Notes: a model not told the origin generated them from the letters alone. A stretch of DNA of 64,000 nt from Burkholderiaceae bacterium (GCA_947452535.1 CANGCM010000001.1:62001-126000), one strand, 5' to 3'; shown: positions 9,657 through 21,368, counted from the stretch's first letter. A program made the numbers and translations.

Positions 9657-10802
9657 CTATCTAGACAACTGTTCAGTTAATAGAGTTAAGAGCTGAAATC
9701 CAGCTGCAGTATTTTCAGGTTTACCATCAGCGTCTTGAACATACACGCTTGAAGCGTTATCACTTGTCGATTTAACAACCACGCGATACTTCTTTGCTTT
9801 TAGACTGGAATCATCCTTACTACTAAATAAATTAGAGAAAAACCCTTTCGTATCTCCTAAATCTTTTGGATTAACGTAACGAACATAGTAAATACCGTTA
9901 GCACGATTACGATCTTCAACAGTAAAGTTTGAGCGATCTAAGGCAAGCCCAGTATCGCGCCAAGCACGATCAAAACCTGCTGCGATTGCAATATAGGCGG
10001 TGTTCACACCTTCTTGAATCAGCTTTGCTTTAGGCGTCTTAGGACCTAAAGGCACAGCAACCTGCGCTTTGGCCTGCTCCTGAGTCATGCCCAGACGCTC
10101 CATCAAACGCGCTAGAAAGACTGCTTCGAGCTCGGGATCATTTGGCCGTGGAGACCAAATTGTTGAAATACAGGTACCAGAGCCATCCGATGTACATTTT
10201 TCAATCGCGCCACGCTGAGTAATATAAATCTCAGTCTCATCTGGCTTGCTGACCTCGAGACGGGTTTTATATTTATCACGCTCACCAGTATCGTAAATAG
10301 AATCTAGCACGCTACCTAGAAACGAACGAATGAAGTCTTGAGGAATCTTGGAGCGATTCTCGGCCCAGTCAGTTTCCATAATGCCAGTCGATGGTGAGTC
10401 GATGGTCAATAAGAAACCGTTCTCCTGCCAAAAATCTTTTACTTGCGGATATAGCTCTGGAGCTGGCTTGTCTACTACCAACCAACGGCGCTCGCCATCG
10501 CGCGCGATCCGCATACCGGGAATTCCCGTCATCACGTTCTTGCGCATCTGCACTGATTTATTCACCGCAGCGTTGTACTCAGACATAGTCGCAGAGCCAT
10601 CTTGAACAATATAGCGACGATCCGCTTGGGCGGTAATCAAGTCTGGGGGATACGATAAATTCGGTCCACGCACTGCGCCAGCAGACTTGTAGTCAACAGT
10701 GTCATTCGTTGTAACCGATTTACATCCCGCTAATCCAAGGGATGCGACTGAAAGAATTAAAACGGCGCAATGCGGGCGCAAAAGTTGCATTAAATTCATC
10801 AT
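9657..10802 (-). CDS. bamC: Outer membrane assembly lipoprotein BamC
   Basis: A 381-aa lipoprotein of the BAM complex that inserts beta-barrel proteins into the outer membrane. The signal ends in the lipobox LAGC (Cys27), followed by the unstructured segment ([18 protein letters not shown]) that in E. coli BamC lies along BamD. Two helix-grip domains follow, one around residues 95-220 and one around 260-380. It overlaps the end of dapA by 3 nt (start ATGATG at 10802). The dapA-bamC pair is conserved in many gamma- and betaproteobacteria, which supports the call. Confidence 0.88.
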   Translation of the reverse strand: MMNLMQLLRPHCAVLILSVASLGLAGCKSVTTNDTVDYKSAGAVRGPNLSYPPDLITAQADRRYIVQDGSATMSEYNAAVNKSVQMRKNVMTGIPGMRIARDGERRWLVVDKPAPELYPQVKDFWQENGFLLTIDSPSTGIMETDWAENRSKIPQDFIRSFLGSVLDSIYDTGERDKYKTRLEVSKPDETEIYITQRGAIEKCTSDGSGTCISTIWSPRPNDPELEAVFLARLMERLGMTQEQAKAQVAVPLGPKTPKAKLIQEGVNTAYIAIAAGFDRAWRDTGLALDRSNFTVEDRNRANGIYYVRYVNPKDLGDTKGFFSNLFSSKDDSSLKAKKYRVVVKSTSDNASSVYVQDADGKPENTAAGFQLLTLLTEQLSR

Positions 10803-11740
10803 AGTAAGCCGGCCTGTTTCATTGCAGTCTTCAAGGGTTCACGCAAGGCAACACTCAGAGGGGTTAAAGGCAAACGAATTCCAGCTGTGACTTTGCCCAT
10901 TTCATGCAAGGCCCATTTCACAGGAATCGGATTTGCCTCGGTAAACATGGCTTTATGAACAGCCAGTAATTGATATTGAATAGCACGTGTTTTAACAACA
11001 TCATCAGACATGGCTGCCTTACATAAGTCGTGCATTAAACGTGGAGCGATGTTGGCAGTAACAGAAATATTTCCCTTACCACCCATGAGCATGAGCATTG
11101 CAGCGCTCAGGTCGTCTCCAGAAAATACAGAGAAATCATGATGCCCCGCGCGTTTCAAATCGGCCAGCAATAAAGTGCCACGCTCGATGCTACCAGTAGC
11201 ATCTTTAATACCGATAATGCCAGGAACTGCTGCAAGACGAACCGTAGTCTCACCAGCAAGATCAGCAACTGTTCTGCCGGGGACGTTATAGAGAATGACA
11301 GGTAAATCAACTGACTCTGCTATTTTCTTGAAGTGGGCATACATGCCCTCTTGAGTTGGCTTGTTGTAATAAGGGACAACCTGCAAACTAGCATCAGCGC
11401 CGACTGATTTAGCAAACTGGGTTAGCTCAATTGCCTCAGTAGTTGAGTTGCCACCAGTGCCAGCAATGACTGGAATCCGTCCTGCAATGTGATCAACAGT
11501 GACCTTAATCAGCTCACAGTGCTCTTGAACTGAAACCGTTGGGGATTCACCGCTAGTACCAACAATCACAATACCATCTGAACCCTCAGCAACATGCCAA
11601 TCGAGTAATGAACGTAGAGCAAGAAAATCCAAACTACCATCCTCAAGCATCGGCGTCACAATAGCAGGCATACTGCCAGCGATAGGCTTTTTACTGACGT
11701 GCGATTGGCTTGTATTGGTCACTGAATGGGTCTGAATCAT
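10799..11740 (-). CDS. dapA: 4-hydroxy-tetrahydrodipicolinate synthase
   Basis: A 313-aa class I aldolase-type enzyme that condenses pyruvate with aspartate semialdehyde, the first committed step to diaminopimelate and lysine. The Schiff-base lysine is Lys179 in IIGIKDATG, with Tyr151 in YNVPGRT and the GTSGES loop near 61-66. The protein has about 20 extra N-terminal residues relative to E. coli DapA (conserved part starts near MPAIVTPM); the ATG at 11740 is 7 nt after the preceding methyltransferase gene, so I kept it. bamC overlaps its 3' end. Confidence 0.95.
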   Translation of the reverse strand: MIQTHSVTNTSQSHVSKKPIAGSMPAIVTPMLEDGSLDFLALRSLLDWHVAEGSDGIVIVGTSGESPTVSVQEHCELIKVTVDHIAGRIPVIAGTGGNSTTEAIELTQFAKSVGADASLQVVPYYNKPTQEGMYAHFKKIAESVDLPVILYNVPGRTVADLAGETTVRLAAVPGIIGIKDATGSIERGTLLLADLKRAGHHDFSVFSGDDLSAAMLMLMGGKGNISVTANIAPRLMHDLCKAAMSDDVVKTRAIQYQLLAVHKAMFTEANPIPVKWALHEMGKVTAGIRLPLTPLSVALREPLKTAMKQAGLL

Positions 11741-11746
11741 CTGGTT

Positions 11747-12310
11747 TTAACCAACAAATTGTAACGGAATGAGGCCGTTTAAATGCCCTTTTACGGCACA
11801 AATCCGCTGAACCATTGCTGGTTTAGGGTTATCTATGTAAATATCCTCATAGGCAATGACTTTTAGCGCTGTACGCTGTGCCAAAGCAAGCAATTCGCCT
11901 GTTTTTAGCAAGAAATTGGGGTTTGAGGGCTTACCAAATGCGGCATTCCCTTCTGCAAAGGTTTCGTAGATCAAAACACCCCCCTCATTCAGCATTTGGG
12001 GTAGTTGGTCCAAAAATGGTCGATAGAGGTAATTGGTGACCACAATCCCAGAGAACAGGCGGCCTGAAAGAGGCCAAAGATCGCCTTCAAGGTTCATCTC
12101 TTGAGCTTGAATTTTGAGATTTTGCAATCCTTCGATAGCCTTAATGTCTTGGTCAACAGCTAAAACGGTATAGCCCAAAGAGGCCATCAACAGAGAGTGT
12201 CTGCCAGTACCACAAGCCATATCCAATACAGAGCCCTCATTCGGAATTAGTGGCGCATAGCGCCTCACCCATATCGAGACATCTGCAATCAATTGGTGCG
12301 CTGAATCCAA
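11747..12310 (-). CDS. Class I SAM-dependent methyltransferase
   Basis: A 187-aa Rossmann-fold methyltransferase. Motif I is VLDMACGTGRHS (about residues 28-39), with the acidic residue at the end of beta-2 in VLAVDQDI. The substrate cannot be told; it resembles short TehB/UbiE-like methyltransferases found next to dapA in related genomes. The only reasonable start is TTG at 12310, 8 nt after the trpS stop, with a GAGG-type Shine-Dalgarno overlapping that stop. The order trpS-methyltransferase-dapA-bamC suggests one transcript. Confidence 0.75.
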   Translation of the reverse strand: MDSAHQLIADVSIWVRRYAPLIPNEGSVLDMACGTGRHSLLMASLGYTVLAVDQDIKAIEGLQNLKIQAQEMNLEGDLWPLSGRLFSGIVVTNYLYRPFLDQLPQMLNEGGVLIYETFAEGNAAFGKPSNPNFLLKTGELLALAQRTALKVIAYEDIYIDNPKPAMVQRICAVKGHLNGLIPLQFVG

Positions 12311-12318
12311 AGCTCGCC

Positions 12319-13521
12319 TCAGTCGTATGCTAGCCCCATAGACTCGCGGACCTCACGCATGGTTTCTTGAGCAACTTTGCGAGCCTGATCACAACCATCA
12401 GCGATGATAGAACGAAGCAAGCTTGGATCATCTAGATACTTCTGCGCGCGCTCAAACATCGGCTGCTGTTCAGCAAGAATCGCATCAATTACGGGTTGCT
12501 TACACTCTAAACAGCCAATCCCCGCTGATTTACATTCTTTTTGAACCCAAGTTTTAGTCTCTTCATTGGAATAGACAGTATGTAACTGCCAAACCGGACA
12601 ACGCGCAGGATCACCCGGATCAGTTCTGCGAACGCGAGCTGGATCAGTCGGCATAGTGCGAATAGAACGAATTACCTCTTCTGGTTTTTCGCGAATACCA
12701 ATCGTATTCCCATAAGACTTGGACATCTTCTGCCCATCGATACCAGGCATGCGTGAAGCAGAAGTGAGTAAAGCTTGTGGCTCGGGCAGAATAATTTTGC
12801 GAGAGCCCTCCAAGAAACCAAATAATCTCTCACGATCTGCCATAGAAAGACTTTGAGCCTCTTGAAGCAATGCTTTGGCTTGCTCTAAGGCTTGATCATC
12901 GCCACGCTCCTGAAAAGCCACGCGGAGTTCAGCGTACATCTTGGCACGTTTACTACCCAATTTTTTGACCGCCTCAAGCGCTTTCTCTTCAAAACCAGGC
13001 TCGCGACCATAGAGATTATTAAAACGGCGCGCAACTTCGCGCGTCATCTCCACATGGGGAACCTGATCTTCACCAACCGGAACAAATTGGGCTCGATACA
13101 TCAGAATATCGGCTGCTTGAAGTAAGGGATAGCCCAAGAAACCATAAGTCTGGAGATCCTTTTCTTTGAGCTTTTCAATTTGGTCCTTATAGGTAGGAAC
13201 CCTTTCGAGCCAACCTAAGGGAGTACCCATCGATAGCAACAAAAACAGTTCAGCATGCTCAGGCACTTTGCTCTGAATAAATAAAGTCGCCTGGTTTGGA
13301 TCAACACCACAGGCAAGCCAGTCAATCACCATATCCCAAACTGATTTTTCAATCACATCAGGGGTTTCATAGTGGGTTGTTAAGGCATGCCAGTCTGCTA
13401 CAAAAAAGTAGCAGGGATACTCAGACTGCAAGCGAACCCAATTCTTTAAAACGCCATGATAGTGGCCGAGGTGCAAGCTACCAGTTGGTCGCATGCCAGA
13501 GAGAACGCGTTCTGCAAACAT
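12319..13521 (-). CDS. trpS: Tryptophanyl-tRNA synthetase
   Basis: A 400-aa class I synthetase charging tRNA-Trp. The HIGH-type motif is TGSLHLGHYHG (about 12-22) and the KMSKS loop is DGQKMSKSYGN (about 263-273). It belongs to the longer betaproteobacterial form, with an insert between the KMSKS loop and the C-terminal helices that includes a cysteine cluster (RCPVW...KECKSAGIGCLECK). The gene begins a minus-strand run ending with bamC; 53 nt separate it from the PHP gene upstream. Confidence 0.95.
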   Translation of the reverse strand: MFAERVLSGMRPTGSLHLGHYHGVLKNWVRLQSEYPCYFFVADWHALTTHYETPDVIEKSVWDMVIDWLACGVDPNQATLFIQSKVPEHAELFLLLSMGTPLGWLERVPTYKDQIEKLKEKDLQTYGFLGYPLLQAADILMYRAQFVPVGEDQVPHVEMTREVARRFNNLYGREPGFEEKALEAVKKLGSKRAKMYAELRVAFQERGDDQALEQAKALLQEAQSLSMADRERLFGFLEGSRKIILPEPQALLTSASRMPGIDGQKMSKSYGNTIGIREKPEEVIRSIRTMPTDPARVRRTDPGDPARCPVWQLHTVYSNEETKTWVQKECKSAGIGCLECKQPVIDAILAEQQPMFERAQKYLDDPSLLRSIIADGCDQARKVAQETMREVRESMGLAYD

Positions 13522-13574
13522 CTTGATCTTTATTCTTTAAGGGTAAATAAAACGGATTCAGTATAAATAATTGC

Positions 13575-14423
13575 TCAATGAAACAGCGTCCATACTGGGG
13601 TTAAATAATCAGGCAAATGCGGTAAGGTACCAAGATCCATATTGCTCTCTGCTGGATCGTGGAAATCAGATCCACGAGAAGCCAAAAAGCCATAGTGCTG
13701 GGCAATCTTGCCATAGGTTTGATATTGATGAGGGCTATGACTTCCGGTGATTACCTCGATTGCTATGCCACCGATTTCCTTGAAATGCTTGTAGAGCTCA
13801 TCCATCTGCATGGCGCTAAGCTTGTATCGGCCAGGATGAGCGATAACGGCAGCACCACCAGCAGCCATGATCCAGGCTACTGCATCATCTAAGCTAGCCC
13901 AGAGGTGTGGAACGTAGCCCGGTTTATCCTCAATCAAATAGTTTTTAAACACATGATCAGTATCACGACAAATACCCTGGTCGACCAGAAAGCGCGCAAA
14001 GTGGGTACGAGAAATCAATTCATGATTGCCGGCAAAATGAAGAGCACCCTCATAGGCGTTCGGTATCCCCGCCTTCAGTAATTGCTCTGCCATCTGCTTT
14101 GCACGATTGCCACGACCTTCGCGGGTACGACGCAAGCCCTCTAAAATTCCAGCGTGGGCAGCATCAATTCCAAGTCCAACGATGTGAATAGTCTGTCCCA
14201 TCCAAGTCACCGAGATTTCGACACCAGAGAGGTAATCCATACCCAGAGAGCTAGCAGCAACGCGAGCTCTGTCCTGACCTCCCAACTCATCGTGATCAGT
14301 AAGGGCCCATAGATGAACGCCGTTGGCATGGGCACGCTCTGCTAGTTGCTCAGGCGTCAAAGTTCCGTCTGAAACTACAGAGTGGCAATGTAAATCTGCA
14401 TTTAGGCTGGAATTGCTAATCAT
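13575..14423 (-). CDS. PHP-domain phosphoesterase (YciV/RNase AM-like)
   Basis: A 282-aa PHP-family metallophosphoesterase. The N-terminal metal site is DLHCHSVVSDG with TDHDELGG further on, and later ligands appear in AVIAHPGRY and SRGSDFHDP. Relatives (E. coli YciV/RNase AM and the 3',5'-nucleoside bisphosphate phosphatase of Chromobacterium) trim 5' ends of structured RNAs or hydrolyse pAp. The length matches this subgroup and not the PHP domain of DNA polymerases. It lies between zapE and trpS on the same strand. Confidence 0.85.
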   Translation of the reverse strand: MISNSSLNADLHCHSVVSDGTLTPEQLAERAHANGVHLWALTDHDELGGQDRARVAASSLGMDYLSGVEISVTWMGQTIHIVGLGIDAAHAGILEGLRRTREGRGNRAKQMAEQLLKAGIPNAYEGALHFAGNHELISRTHFARFLVDQGICRDTDHVFKNYLIEDKPGYVPHLWASLDDAVAWIMAAGGAAVIAHPGRYKLSAMQMDELYKHFKEIGGIAIEVITGSHSPHQYQTYGKIAQHYGFLASRGSDFHDPAESNMDLGTLPHLPDYLTPVWTLFH

Positions 14424-14432
14424 GACCCTATT

Positions 14433-15536
14433 TTAGGTCAAGCTGGTGTCAATTACCCGACGAGGTGCATCCAAATAAGCGCGAGATTGCATCTCAATCA
14501 AGCGAGAAACCGTTCTAGAGAACTCACCGGTGATTTGACCCTCGGTATACAAATCAGCTGCAGGGACCTCTGCAGAGAGGATTAACTTGATTTTATGGTC
14601 ATAGAGGACATCAATTAGCCAAATAAAGCGTCTTGCTTCATTAGTCATCCTAGGGGGCATATAGGGGACTCCCGACAGAAGTACCGTATGAAACTGGTTA
14701 GCAATCTCCAAATAATCATTTTGAGACCGCGGGCCACAACACAGAGTTTGAAAATCAAACCACACTACCCCTTCGGCCATGTGAAGAGGCCTCAACTCTC
14801 GGGCCTCAATCCGCAGAACAGGACGTACTGCCTCCTTTTGATTGCCAATCAGGGTCTGAAACATTTGCATCAAGATTGACTGGGTACCCGCATTCACTGG
14901 TGTGAGATAAGCATCAACCTGGGCCATTTGTACGCATCGATAGTCGTTACCTGCATCGACATTCATCACATCAAGCTGATCTTCTAAGAGTTTGATGGCA
15001 GGGAGCAAACGATCGCGATGTAGACCATTGGGATATAGCTGGCTGGGTTGATAGTTTGACGTCATCACAAACTGGACACGATCTTCGAAGAGTGCGCTCA
15101 GGAGACGATACAAAATCATAGCATCAGCAATGTCATTGATATGAAACTCATCAAAACAAATCAGGCGATAGCGTTTAGCAATTCTTTTGGAAAGTTCATC
15201 TAGTGGATCAGACATTCCAGAAAGCTCATGAAGCTCATGATGCACCTCTCGCATGAACTCATGAAAATGAATTCGAAGCTTTTTTTCTAAAGGAGATGCC
15301 GCAAAGAAACAATCCATGAGGAAGGATTTACCCCGACCTACACCACCCCAGAGATAGACTCCACGAGGTAAATCCGGTTTAAAGAATTTCTTTTTTAAGC
15401 TATTACTGCGGATCTCTTTATAAGCAACCCACTCATCTTCGCAGCGTTGCAAACGCTCAATGGCAGCAAGCTGCGCGGGATCACCTTGATACCCGCGCGC
15501 CTTTAGCTCTTGATCGTAATATTCTATTACTTTCAA
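14433..15536 (-). CDS. zapE: Cell division protein ZapE (AFG1-like ATPase)
   Basis: A 367-aa P-loop ATPase of the AFG1/ZapE family, associated with Z-ring constriction under stress in E. coli. Walker A is GGVGRGKS (64-71) and Walker B is LICFDEFHI. The sensor-like segment FVMTSNYQPSQLYPNGLHRDRLLPAI is characteristic of the family. The stop of lpdA is directly adjacent to the start of this gene (15536/15537). The order sucA-sucB-lpdA-zapE is common in Burkholderiales. Confidence 0.93.
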   Translation of the reverse strand: MKVIEYYDQELKARGYQGDPAQLAAIERLQRCEDEWVAYKEIRSNSLKKKFFKPDLPRGVYLWGGVGRGKSFLMDCFFAASPLEKKLRIHFHEFMREVHHELHELSGMSDPLDELSKRIAKRYRLICFDEFHINDIADAMILYRLLSALFEDRVQFVMTSNYQPSQLYPNGLHRDRLLPAIKLLEDQLDVMNVDAGNDYRCVQMAQVDAYLTPVNAGTQSILMQMFQTLIGNQKEAVRPVLRIEARELRPLHMAEGVVWFDFQTLCCGPRSQNDYLEIANQFHTVLLSGVPYMPPRMTNEARRFIWLIDVLYDHKIKLILSAEVPAADLYTEGQITGEFSRTVSRLIEMQSRAYLDAPRRVIDTSLT

Positions 15537-16973
15537 TTACATATTTAATGCGCGCTTATCTACCGCTAATGCTGCCTCGCGAACCACCTCAGATAAGCTT
15601 GGATGTGGATGGCAGATACGAGCGATATCTTCGGCTGCCGCTTTAAATTCCATGGCTGTAGCTGCTTCAGCAATGAGATCAGAAGCATTCGGACCAATAA
15701 TATGAACGCCTAAAATTTCATCTGTTTTTTCATCGGCCAATATCTTAACAAAGCCATCGATATTACCCATCCCCAACGCACGTCCATTAGCAGCAAATGG
15801 GAACTGACCAGCCTTGTAAGTGATACCAGCTTGCTTTAATTGCTCTTCAGTTTTTCCAACCCAAGCAATTTCAGGATCGGTATAAATAACCCAAGGAATG
15901 CAGTTGTAATCGATGTGTGGCTTTTGACCTGCGATGGTTTCAGCAACGAGCACACCTTCGTCTTCAGCTTTATGGGCTAGCATTGGTCCACGCACCACGT
16001 CGCCTACCGCATAAACGCCAGGCGCTGCAGTAGCACAGGTATGGTCGTCAATTGGAATAAAGCCACGCTCATCTACCTTCAGACCAATTTGATCAAGGCC
16101 TAATTTCTCAGTATTAGGCACGCGGCCAACAGAAACAATTAAGCGATCGCACTCTAGTTTCTGTGATTTGCCTTCGCTATCGGTGTAGTTAACAACAACA
16201 CCTTTTTTATCGGCCTTGACTTCACCGATCTTGACGCCCATGTTGATTTTAAGGCCCTGCTTAGTGAAAATCTTTTGCGCCTCTTTAGCAATACCTTGAT
16301 CGCAAGCGCCCAAGAAAGATGGTAATGCCTCAAGAATAGTGACATCAGAACCAACGCGACGCCATACCGAGCCCAACTCTAAGCCGATCACACCAGCACC
16401 AATGACGCCCAGCTTCTTCGGAATGGAGTCAAACTTGAGCCCACCTACGTTATCGCTAATGAGTACGTTATCAACTGGAATGTTTGGTAAATGACGTGCC
16501 TTAGATCCAGTAGCAATGATGACATTCTTAGCAGTTACCACTTCCTGGTCTTTGCCGTCGATCTTGATTTGGTAGCCCTCAGCACTCTTACCTTCAAATG
16601 AGGCGTGGCCTTTGAGTACAGTGATTTTATTCTTACGAAATAAGAACTGGATTCCTGAAGTCATCTTTGTCACAATCGCATCCTTACGAGCGATCATTTT
16701 GGCAGAATCTAACTTGACGGAGCCGACGGTAATGCCGTGGTCTGCAACATGATGACTAATCTTCTCAAATTCTTCGGAAGATGCAAGTAAAGCCTTTGAA
16801 GGAATACAGCCGACGTTAAGGCAGGTACCACCTAAGCGTGGATCACCCTTTGGATCGTCGTAAGCATTCGATTCAGCGCAGGCGACTTTAAAACCAAGTT
16901 GCGCTGCACGAATAGCAGCAATATAGCCACCAGGTCCAGCGCCGATAACTAATACGTCAAATGATTGACTCAT
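15537..16973 (-). CDS. lpdA: Dihydrolipoamide dehydrogenase (E3)
   Basis: A 478-aa FAD-dependent disulfide oxidoreductase that reoxidises dihydrolipoyl groups in the 2-oxoglutarate dehydrogenase complex. FAD-binding GAGPGGY (11-17), the redox disulfide Cys51/Cys56 in GGTCLNVGCIPSK, the NAD-binding GAGVIGLELGSVW and the C-terminal active-site segment HPHPSLSE are all present. It lies 12 nt after sucB, and so belongs to the sucA-sucB-lpdA operon. Confidence 0.96.
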   Translation of the reverse strand: MSQSFDVLVIGAGPGGYIAAIRAAQLGFKVACAESNAYDDPKGDPRLGGTCLNVGCIPSKALLASSEEFEKISHHVADHGITVGSVKLDSAKMIARKDAIVTKMTSGIQFLFRKNKITVLKGHASFEGKSAEGYQIKIDGKDQEVVTAKNVIIATGSKARHLPNIPVDNVLISDNVGGLKFDSIPKKLGVIGAGVIGLELGSVWRRVGSDVTILEALPSFLGACDQGIAKEAQKIFTKQGLKINMGVKIGEVKADKKGVVVNYTDSEGKSQKLECDRLIVSVGRVPNTEKLGLDQIGLKVDERGFIPIDDHTCATAAPGVYAVGDVVRGPMLAHKAEDEGVLVAETIAGQKPHIDYNCIPWVIYTDPEIAWVGKTEEQLKQAGITYKAGQFPFAANGRALGMGNIDGFVKILADEKTDEILGVHIIGPNASDLIAEAATAMEFKAAAEDIARICHPHPSLSEVVREAALAVDKRALNM

Positions 16974-16984
16974 GGTCTTCTCTC

Positions 16985-18178
16985 TTACAAATCAAGTAGG
17001 AGGCGTGAAGGATCTTCTAAAACATCCTTCATTGCGACCAAACCAAGAACTGCTTCACGACCATCAATAATTCGATGATCGTAAGACAAGGCTAAGTAGT
17101 TAATTGGACGTATGACGATTTGCCCATCCTCGACTACAGCACGCTCTTTGGTCGCATGAATACCCAAAATGGCAGATTGAGGAGGGTTAATAATTGGAGT
17201 AGAAAGCATGGATCCAAATACACCACCGTTAGAGATGGAGAATGTGCCGCCGGTTAAGTCCTCCAAAGACAACTTCCCTTCACGAGCTTTAGCGCCAAAT
17301 TCAGCAATCTTTTTCTCGATATCCGCTAAGTTCATTTGATCAACGTCACGCAGAATAGGCACTACCAATCCACGTGGTGAACTCACAGCAATACCGATAT
17401 CAAAGTAACCGTGGTAGACGATGTCATTGCCGTCAACGGAAGCATTCAGCAAGGGAAACTGTTTAAGTGCATGCGTTGCCGCTTTCACGAAGAAGGACAT
17501 AAAGCCTAACTTAACGCCATGGACTTTTTCAAATTGATCTTTGTACTTATTACGCATGGCGATTACTGGGGCCATATTGACTTCATTGAAGGTGGTTAAG
17601 ATCGCATTATTTGCTTGAGACTCTAGCAGGCGCTCAGCAATACGAGCACGTAAACGACTCATCGGTACACGCTCTTCTGGACGCTCGCCCATCGGAATTG
17701 CTGCGCTTGGCAATGCAGCAGATTTTGCTCCGCCAGCAACTGCATTCAGCGCATCTCCTTTGGTAATACGCCCATCACGACCGGAACCGGAGACTTGGCT
17801 AGCACTCATATTATTTTCAGCAAGAATCTTTGTGGCTGAAGGAGCGGCAACAGTAGCTGTGGCTACTTTTGCAGGGGCGCTGACTGGAGTGGCTGCCTTT
17901 GCTGGAGCGGCGGCTACAGGGGTGGCAGCAGCAACAGCGGTGCTATCAATTTTTGCAATCAACTGCTCAGCAAGAACAGTGCCGCCGTCAGCAACAACAA
18001 TCTCGGTAATAACACCAGCAGATGGGGCAGGAACTTCCAAAACCACTTTGTCTGTTTCAATTTCAATCAGAATTTCATCTTGACTAACAGCATCGCCGAC
18101 CTTCTTTTTCCATTGCAACAAGGTAGCTTCAGCTACAGACTCAGAGAGCTGGGGGACTTTAACTTCAAAAATAGCCAT
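16985..18178 (-). CDS. sucB: 2-oxoglutarate dehydrogenase E2 (dihydrolipoyllysine succinyltransferase)
   Basis: A 397-aa E2 core of the 2-oxoglutarate dehydrogenase complex. The single lipoyl domain has its lysine at residue 44 ([11 protein letters not shown]). An Ala/Pro linker with repeated APAKA-like units follows, then the peripheral subunit-binding domain ([26 protein letters not shown]), then the catalytic domain ending in [13 protein letters not shown] with the HRxxDG-type active site. Reading frames extend to 18238, but the ATG at 18178 ([13 protein letters not shown]) is the family start. One lipoyl domain rather than three marks it as the 2-oxoglutarate enzyme. Confidence 0.95.
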   Translation of the reverse strand: MAIFEVKVPQLSESVAEATLLQWKKKVGDAVSQDEILIEIETDKVVLEVPAPSAGVITEIVVADGGTVLAEQLIAKIDSTAVAAATPVAAAPAKAATPVSAPAKVATATVAAPSATKILAENNMSASQVSGSGRDGRITKGDALNAVAGGAKSAALPSAAIPMGERPEERVPMSRLRARIAERLLESQANNAILTTFNEVNMAPVIAMRNKYKDQFEKVHGVKLGFMSFFVKAATHALKQFPLLNASVDGNDIVYHGYFDIGIAVSSPRGLVVPILRDVDQMNLADIEKKIAEFGAKAREGKLSLEDLTGGTFSISNGGVFGSMLSTPIINPPQSAILGIHATKERAVVEDGQIVIRPINYLALSYDHRIIDGREAVLGLVAMKDVLEDPSRLLLDL

Positions 18179-18221
18179 GATTAATCCTATTAATTGTTTA
18201 TATATGGAGCGATATCTACGA

Positions 18222-21077
18222 TTACTTCGTAATGACATAACCCTTTAATTTTGCGAAGGCTGCGGTAAGTAGCGACTTCTGTTGCTCTTGATGAAGATGT
18301 GCGTACCCACAGGCTGGTGAGGCTGATGCTGCTCTACCTGCATAGGCCAACTTCATTCCTTCGGACATGTTCTCCAAAATATTATGCTGAACAAAGAACC
18401 AGGCACCCTGATTTTGCGGCTCATCCTGACACCACACTATCTCAGCAAGGTTAGGATATTTCTTCAACTCTCCAGTTAATGCTTTGTGTGGGAATGGATA
18501 GAGTTGCTCTAAGCGAATAATCGCAACATCATCTAATTTTTTCTCAGTACGCAATTTAGCTAGGTCATAGTAGACCTTACCAGAGCACATCACTAAACGA
18601 GTGACCTTTGACTTATCAATAGTCTCTTCACGCTCAGGAAGAATGGTTTGGAAACCCCCTTTTGTGAATTCAATTAATGGCGAGGCAGCTTCTTTATTAC
18701 GTAGCAATGATTTTGGCGTCATCAAGATCAGCGGTTTACGGAACTGACGAATCATTTGACGGCGTAATACATGGAAGATCTGCGATGCTGTTGTAGGCTG
18801 AATCACCTGCATATTGGTATCAGCACATAGCTGCATAAAGCGCTCCAAACGTGCGGATGAATGTTCCGGGCCCTGACCTTCATAGCCGTGCGGCAACATC
18901 ATGACCAGGCCGTTTACACGACCCCACTTCACTTCACCAGAGGCAATAAATTGGTCAATCACCACTTGGGCACCATTCGCAAAGTCACCGAACTGAGCCT
19001 CCCAAATCGTCAATGTATTTGGCTCAGCGGCAGCATAGCCATATTCAAAACCAAGCACAGCCTCTTCTGACAAGATCGAGTCAATCACTAAAAATGGGGC
19101 TTGATCTTTGGCAATGTGACGCAGAGGAATGTAGACGCCGGTATCCCATTTCTCACGATTTTGATTATGTAGAACGGCATGGCGATGGGTGAAGGTACCG
19201 CGACCGCTATCTTCGCCTGATAAGCGAACTGGATAACCACTCGCAACCAAGGATGCGAAAGCCATGTGCTCGCCCATACCCCAGTCAATATTCGTTTCTC
19301 CACGACCCATTGCTGCGCGGTCTTTCAAAACCTTTTCAACCAATGGATGAACCTTAAATCCTTCTCGCACAGAAGAGACACGCTCTGCTAGACGTTTCCA
19401 CTCAGTCAAGGGGATGGCCGTATCTGCCTCATCAGTCCAACGTTTATTCAGGAATGGTGACCAATCTACTGCGAACTTCCCTTTGAAATTACTAAGAACA
19501 GGATCAGAGGTCTGTTTACCGGCGTCCATAGCGGCGCGATACTCTTTCACCATTAAGTCACCGGTACCGGCAGGCAATACACCCTGAGTTTCTAATTTAT
19601 CCGCATACAACTTGCGCGTGCCAGGATGAGCCGCGATGATTTTATACATCAATGGCTGAGTCATTGCAGGAGTATCTTGCTCGTTGTGACCGAGCTTTCT
19701 GAAGCAAACAATATCAATTGCGACATCTTTATGGAACCGAGTGCGGAACTCTACCGCCAACTTAGTTGCCAACACAACTGCTTCCGGATCATCGCCGTTG
19801 ACATGCAATACAGGCGCATCAATCATCTTCATGATGTCCGTGCAATACAAGCTGGAACGCAAGTCACGAGGATCGGATGTAGTGAAGCCAATCTGGTTAT
19901 TAATAACGATATGGATCGTGCCGCCAGTATGGTAGCCGCGCACCTCTGCCATTGCCAGAGTTTCTTGCATCACACCTTGCCCTGCAATAGCAGCATCTCC
20001 ATGAACTAATACTGGCAACACTTGATCACCCAACATATCACCACGACGCTCCATACGAGCGCGTGCAGAGCCCTCTACTACTGGGTTCACGATTTCTAGA
20101 TGGGAGGGATTAAATGCAAGCGATAGATGGACGGGACCAGTTGGCGTAGAAATATCGCTTGAGAAGCCTTGGTGATATTTCACATCACCCGCAGGCAATG
20201 TTTCTGGGCCCTTATGCTCAAACTCAGCAAAAAGATCTGATGGCATCTTACCCAAAATATTGACCAAGACATTGAGACGGCCACGGTGAGCCATTCCAAT
20301 CACAATCTCCTGAGCGCCCTTGGCACCAGACTCACGTATCAACTCATCCATGCAGGCAATGAAACTTTCACCACCCTCAAGCGAAAACCGTTTTTGACCT
20401 ACATACTTTGCTTGTAGGTAGCGCTCTAAGCCTTCTGCAGCAGTAACGCGATCCAAAATTTGGCGTTTCTCGTCCACATTAAAGCTAGGTGTTGAGCGAA
20501 TAGATTCTAATTTTTCTTGCCACCATTTTTTAATCGTCTGGTCGGCAATAAACATATATTCGGCACCCAAAGTGCCGCAGTAGGTTTGACGCAAAGCTTG
20601 CAATAAATCTCGCAAGGTCATTTCGTTCCTACCAAAGAAGGTATTGCTAGTATTGAAGACGATATCCATATCGCCATCAGTAAAACCATAAAAGACCGGG
20701 TCTAACTCGGGAATATCTTTACGCTCTGAACGCTTCAGGGGATCAATGTCAGCCCAGCGATTACCGACGTTACGATAGGCAGCAATAAGCTGCTGAACGG
20801 CAACACGTTTACGGCCCATCTCAGAATCAGCCGAATCCGATACTGTCCGGATGGGACCTTGCTTGGCCCGCTCGGCAAAAGACGCAACAATCGGCGCGTG
20901 AGCGATATCTGCCCTAGAGGAACCATCGGCCGCAGGCACCTGCTTCACGCCATCGAAATAATCTCGCCAATGATCCGCCACGGAAGACGGATCGTGCAAA
21001 TAAGATTCGTAGAGTTCCTCTACATAGGGTGCGTTTCCGCCGAAGAGATAGGAGCTATCTCTTTGATTCTGCATCAT
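18222..21077 (-). CDS. sucA: 2-oxoglutarate dehydrogenase E1
   Basis: A 951-aa thiamine-diphosphate enzyme that decarboxylates 2-oxoglutarate in the TCA cycle. The N-terminal [24 protein letters not shown] binds E2; [33 protein letters not shown] and [13 protein letters not shown] belong to the ThDP and substrate region; and [14 protein letters not shown] and [14 protein letters not shown] blocks are in the C-terminal half. I chose the ATG at 21077 because AAAGG lies 8 nt upstream; a GTG at 21086 is an alternative. It heads the sucA-sucB-lpdA-zapE unit. Confidence 0.95.
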   Translation of the reverse strand: MMQNQRDSSYLFGGNAPYVEELYESYLHDPSSVADHWRDYFDGVKQVPAADGSSRADIAHAPIVASFAERAKQGPIRTVSDSADSEMGRKRVAVQQLIAAYRNVGNRWADIDPLKRSERKDIPELDPVFYGFTDGDMDIVFNTSNTFFGRNEMTLRDLLQALRQTYCGTLGAEYMFIADQTIKKWWQEKLESIRSTPSFNVDEKRQILDRVTAAEGLERYLQAKYVGQKRFSLEGGESFIACMDELIRESGAKGAQEIVIGMAHRGRLNVLVNILGKMPSDLFAEFEHKGPETLPAGDVKYHQGFSSDISTPTGPVHLSLAFNPSHLEIVNPVVEGSARARMERRGDMLGDQVLPVLVHGDAAIAGQGVMQETLAMAEVRGYHTGGTIHIVINNQIGFTTSDPRDLRSSLYCTDIMKMIDAPVLHVNGDDPEAVVLATKLAVEFRTRFHKDVAIDIVCFRKLGHNEQDTPAMTQPLMYKIIAAHPGTRKLYADKLETQGVLPAGTGDLMVKEYRAAMDAGKQTSDPVLSNFKGKFAVDWSPFLNKRWTDEADTAIPLTEWKRLAERVSSVREGFKVHPLVEKVLKDRAAMGRGETNIDWGMGEHMAFASLVASGYPVRLSGEDSGRGTFTHRHAVLHNQNREKWDTGVYIPLRHIAKDQAPFLVIDSILSEEAVLGFEYGYAAAEPNTLTIWEAQFGDFANGAQVVIDQFIASGEVKWGRVNGLVMMLPHGYEGQGPEHSSARLERFMQLCADTNMQVIQPTTASQIFHVLRRQMIRQFRKPLILMTPKSLLRNKEAASPLIEFTKGGFQTILPEREETIDKSKVTRLVMCSGKVYYDLAKLRTEKKLDDVAIIRLEQLYPFPHKALTGELKKYPNLAEIVWCQDEPQNQGAWFFVQHNILENMSEGMKLAYAGRAASASPACGYAHLHQEQQKSLLTAAFAKLKGYVITK

Positions 21078-21115
21078 GATGCTCACCTTTCATCGGGTAT
21101 CCCGAATAAAAACTG

Positions 21116-21127
21116 TGGTTATAACCA
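21116..21127. promoter_or_regulatory. Perfect 12-bp palindrome upstream of sucA
   Basis: TGGTTATAACCA is a perfect palindrome 38 nt upstream of the sucA start codon. It could be an operator for a dimeric regulator, and the internal TATAAC may act as a -10 element. The rest of the 21078-21368 interval between the divergent sucA and HTH genes has no other structure that I can name. Confidence 0.3.
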
Positions 21128-21368
21128 TTCGATCTGCGGCTTAACCGCTTTACGAATTGATCTGTGCAATGAATGTCACAAGATGCTAATTTAACACGAT
21201 TACCTGTTATTCATAAAGGGCTTTAAGCAATTATTTCGGTTGAATAGGCATTTATTTGAACGCTAAATAAGAATTTTCCTACTCAGCTTTAAACCTCTGC
21301 CGACAGATTCTCCTTGATTTGATTCGTATTCTCTAAATCTTCAAATGAATTAATGAGATTAAGGACAT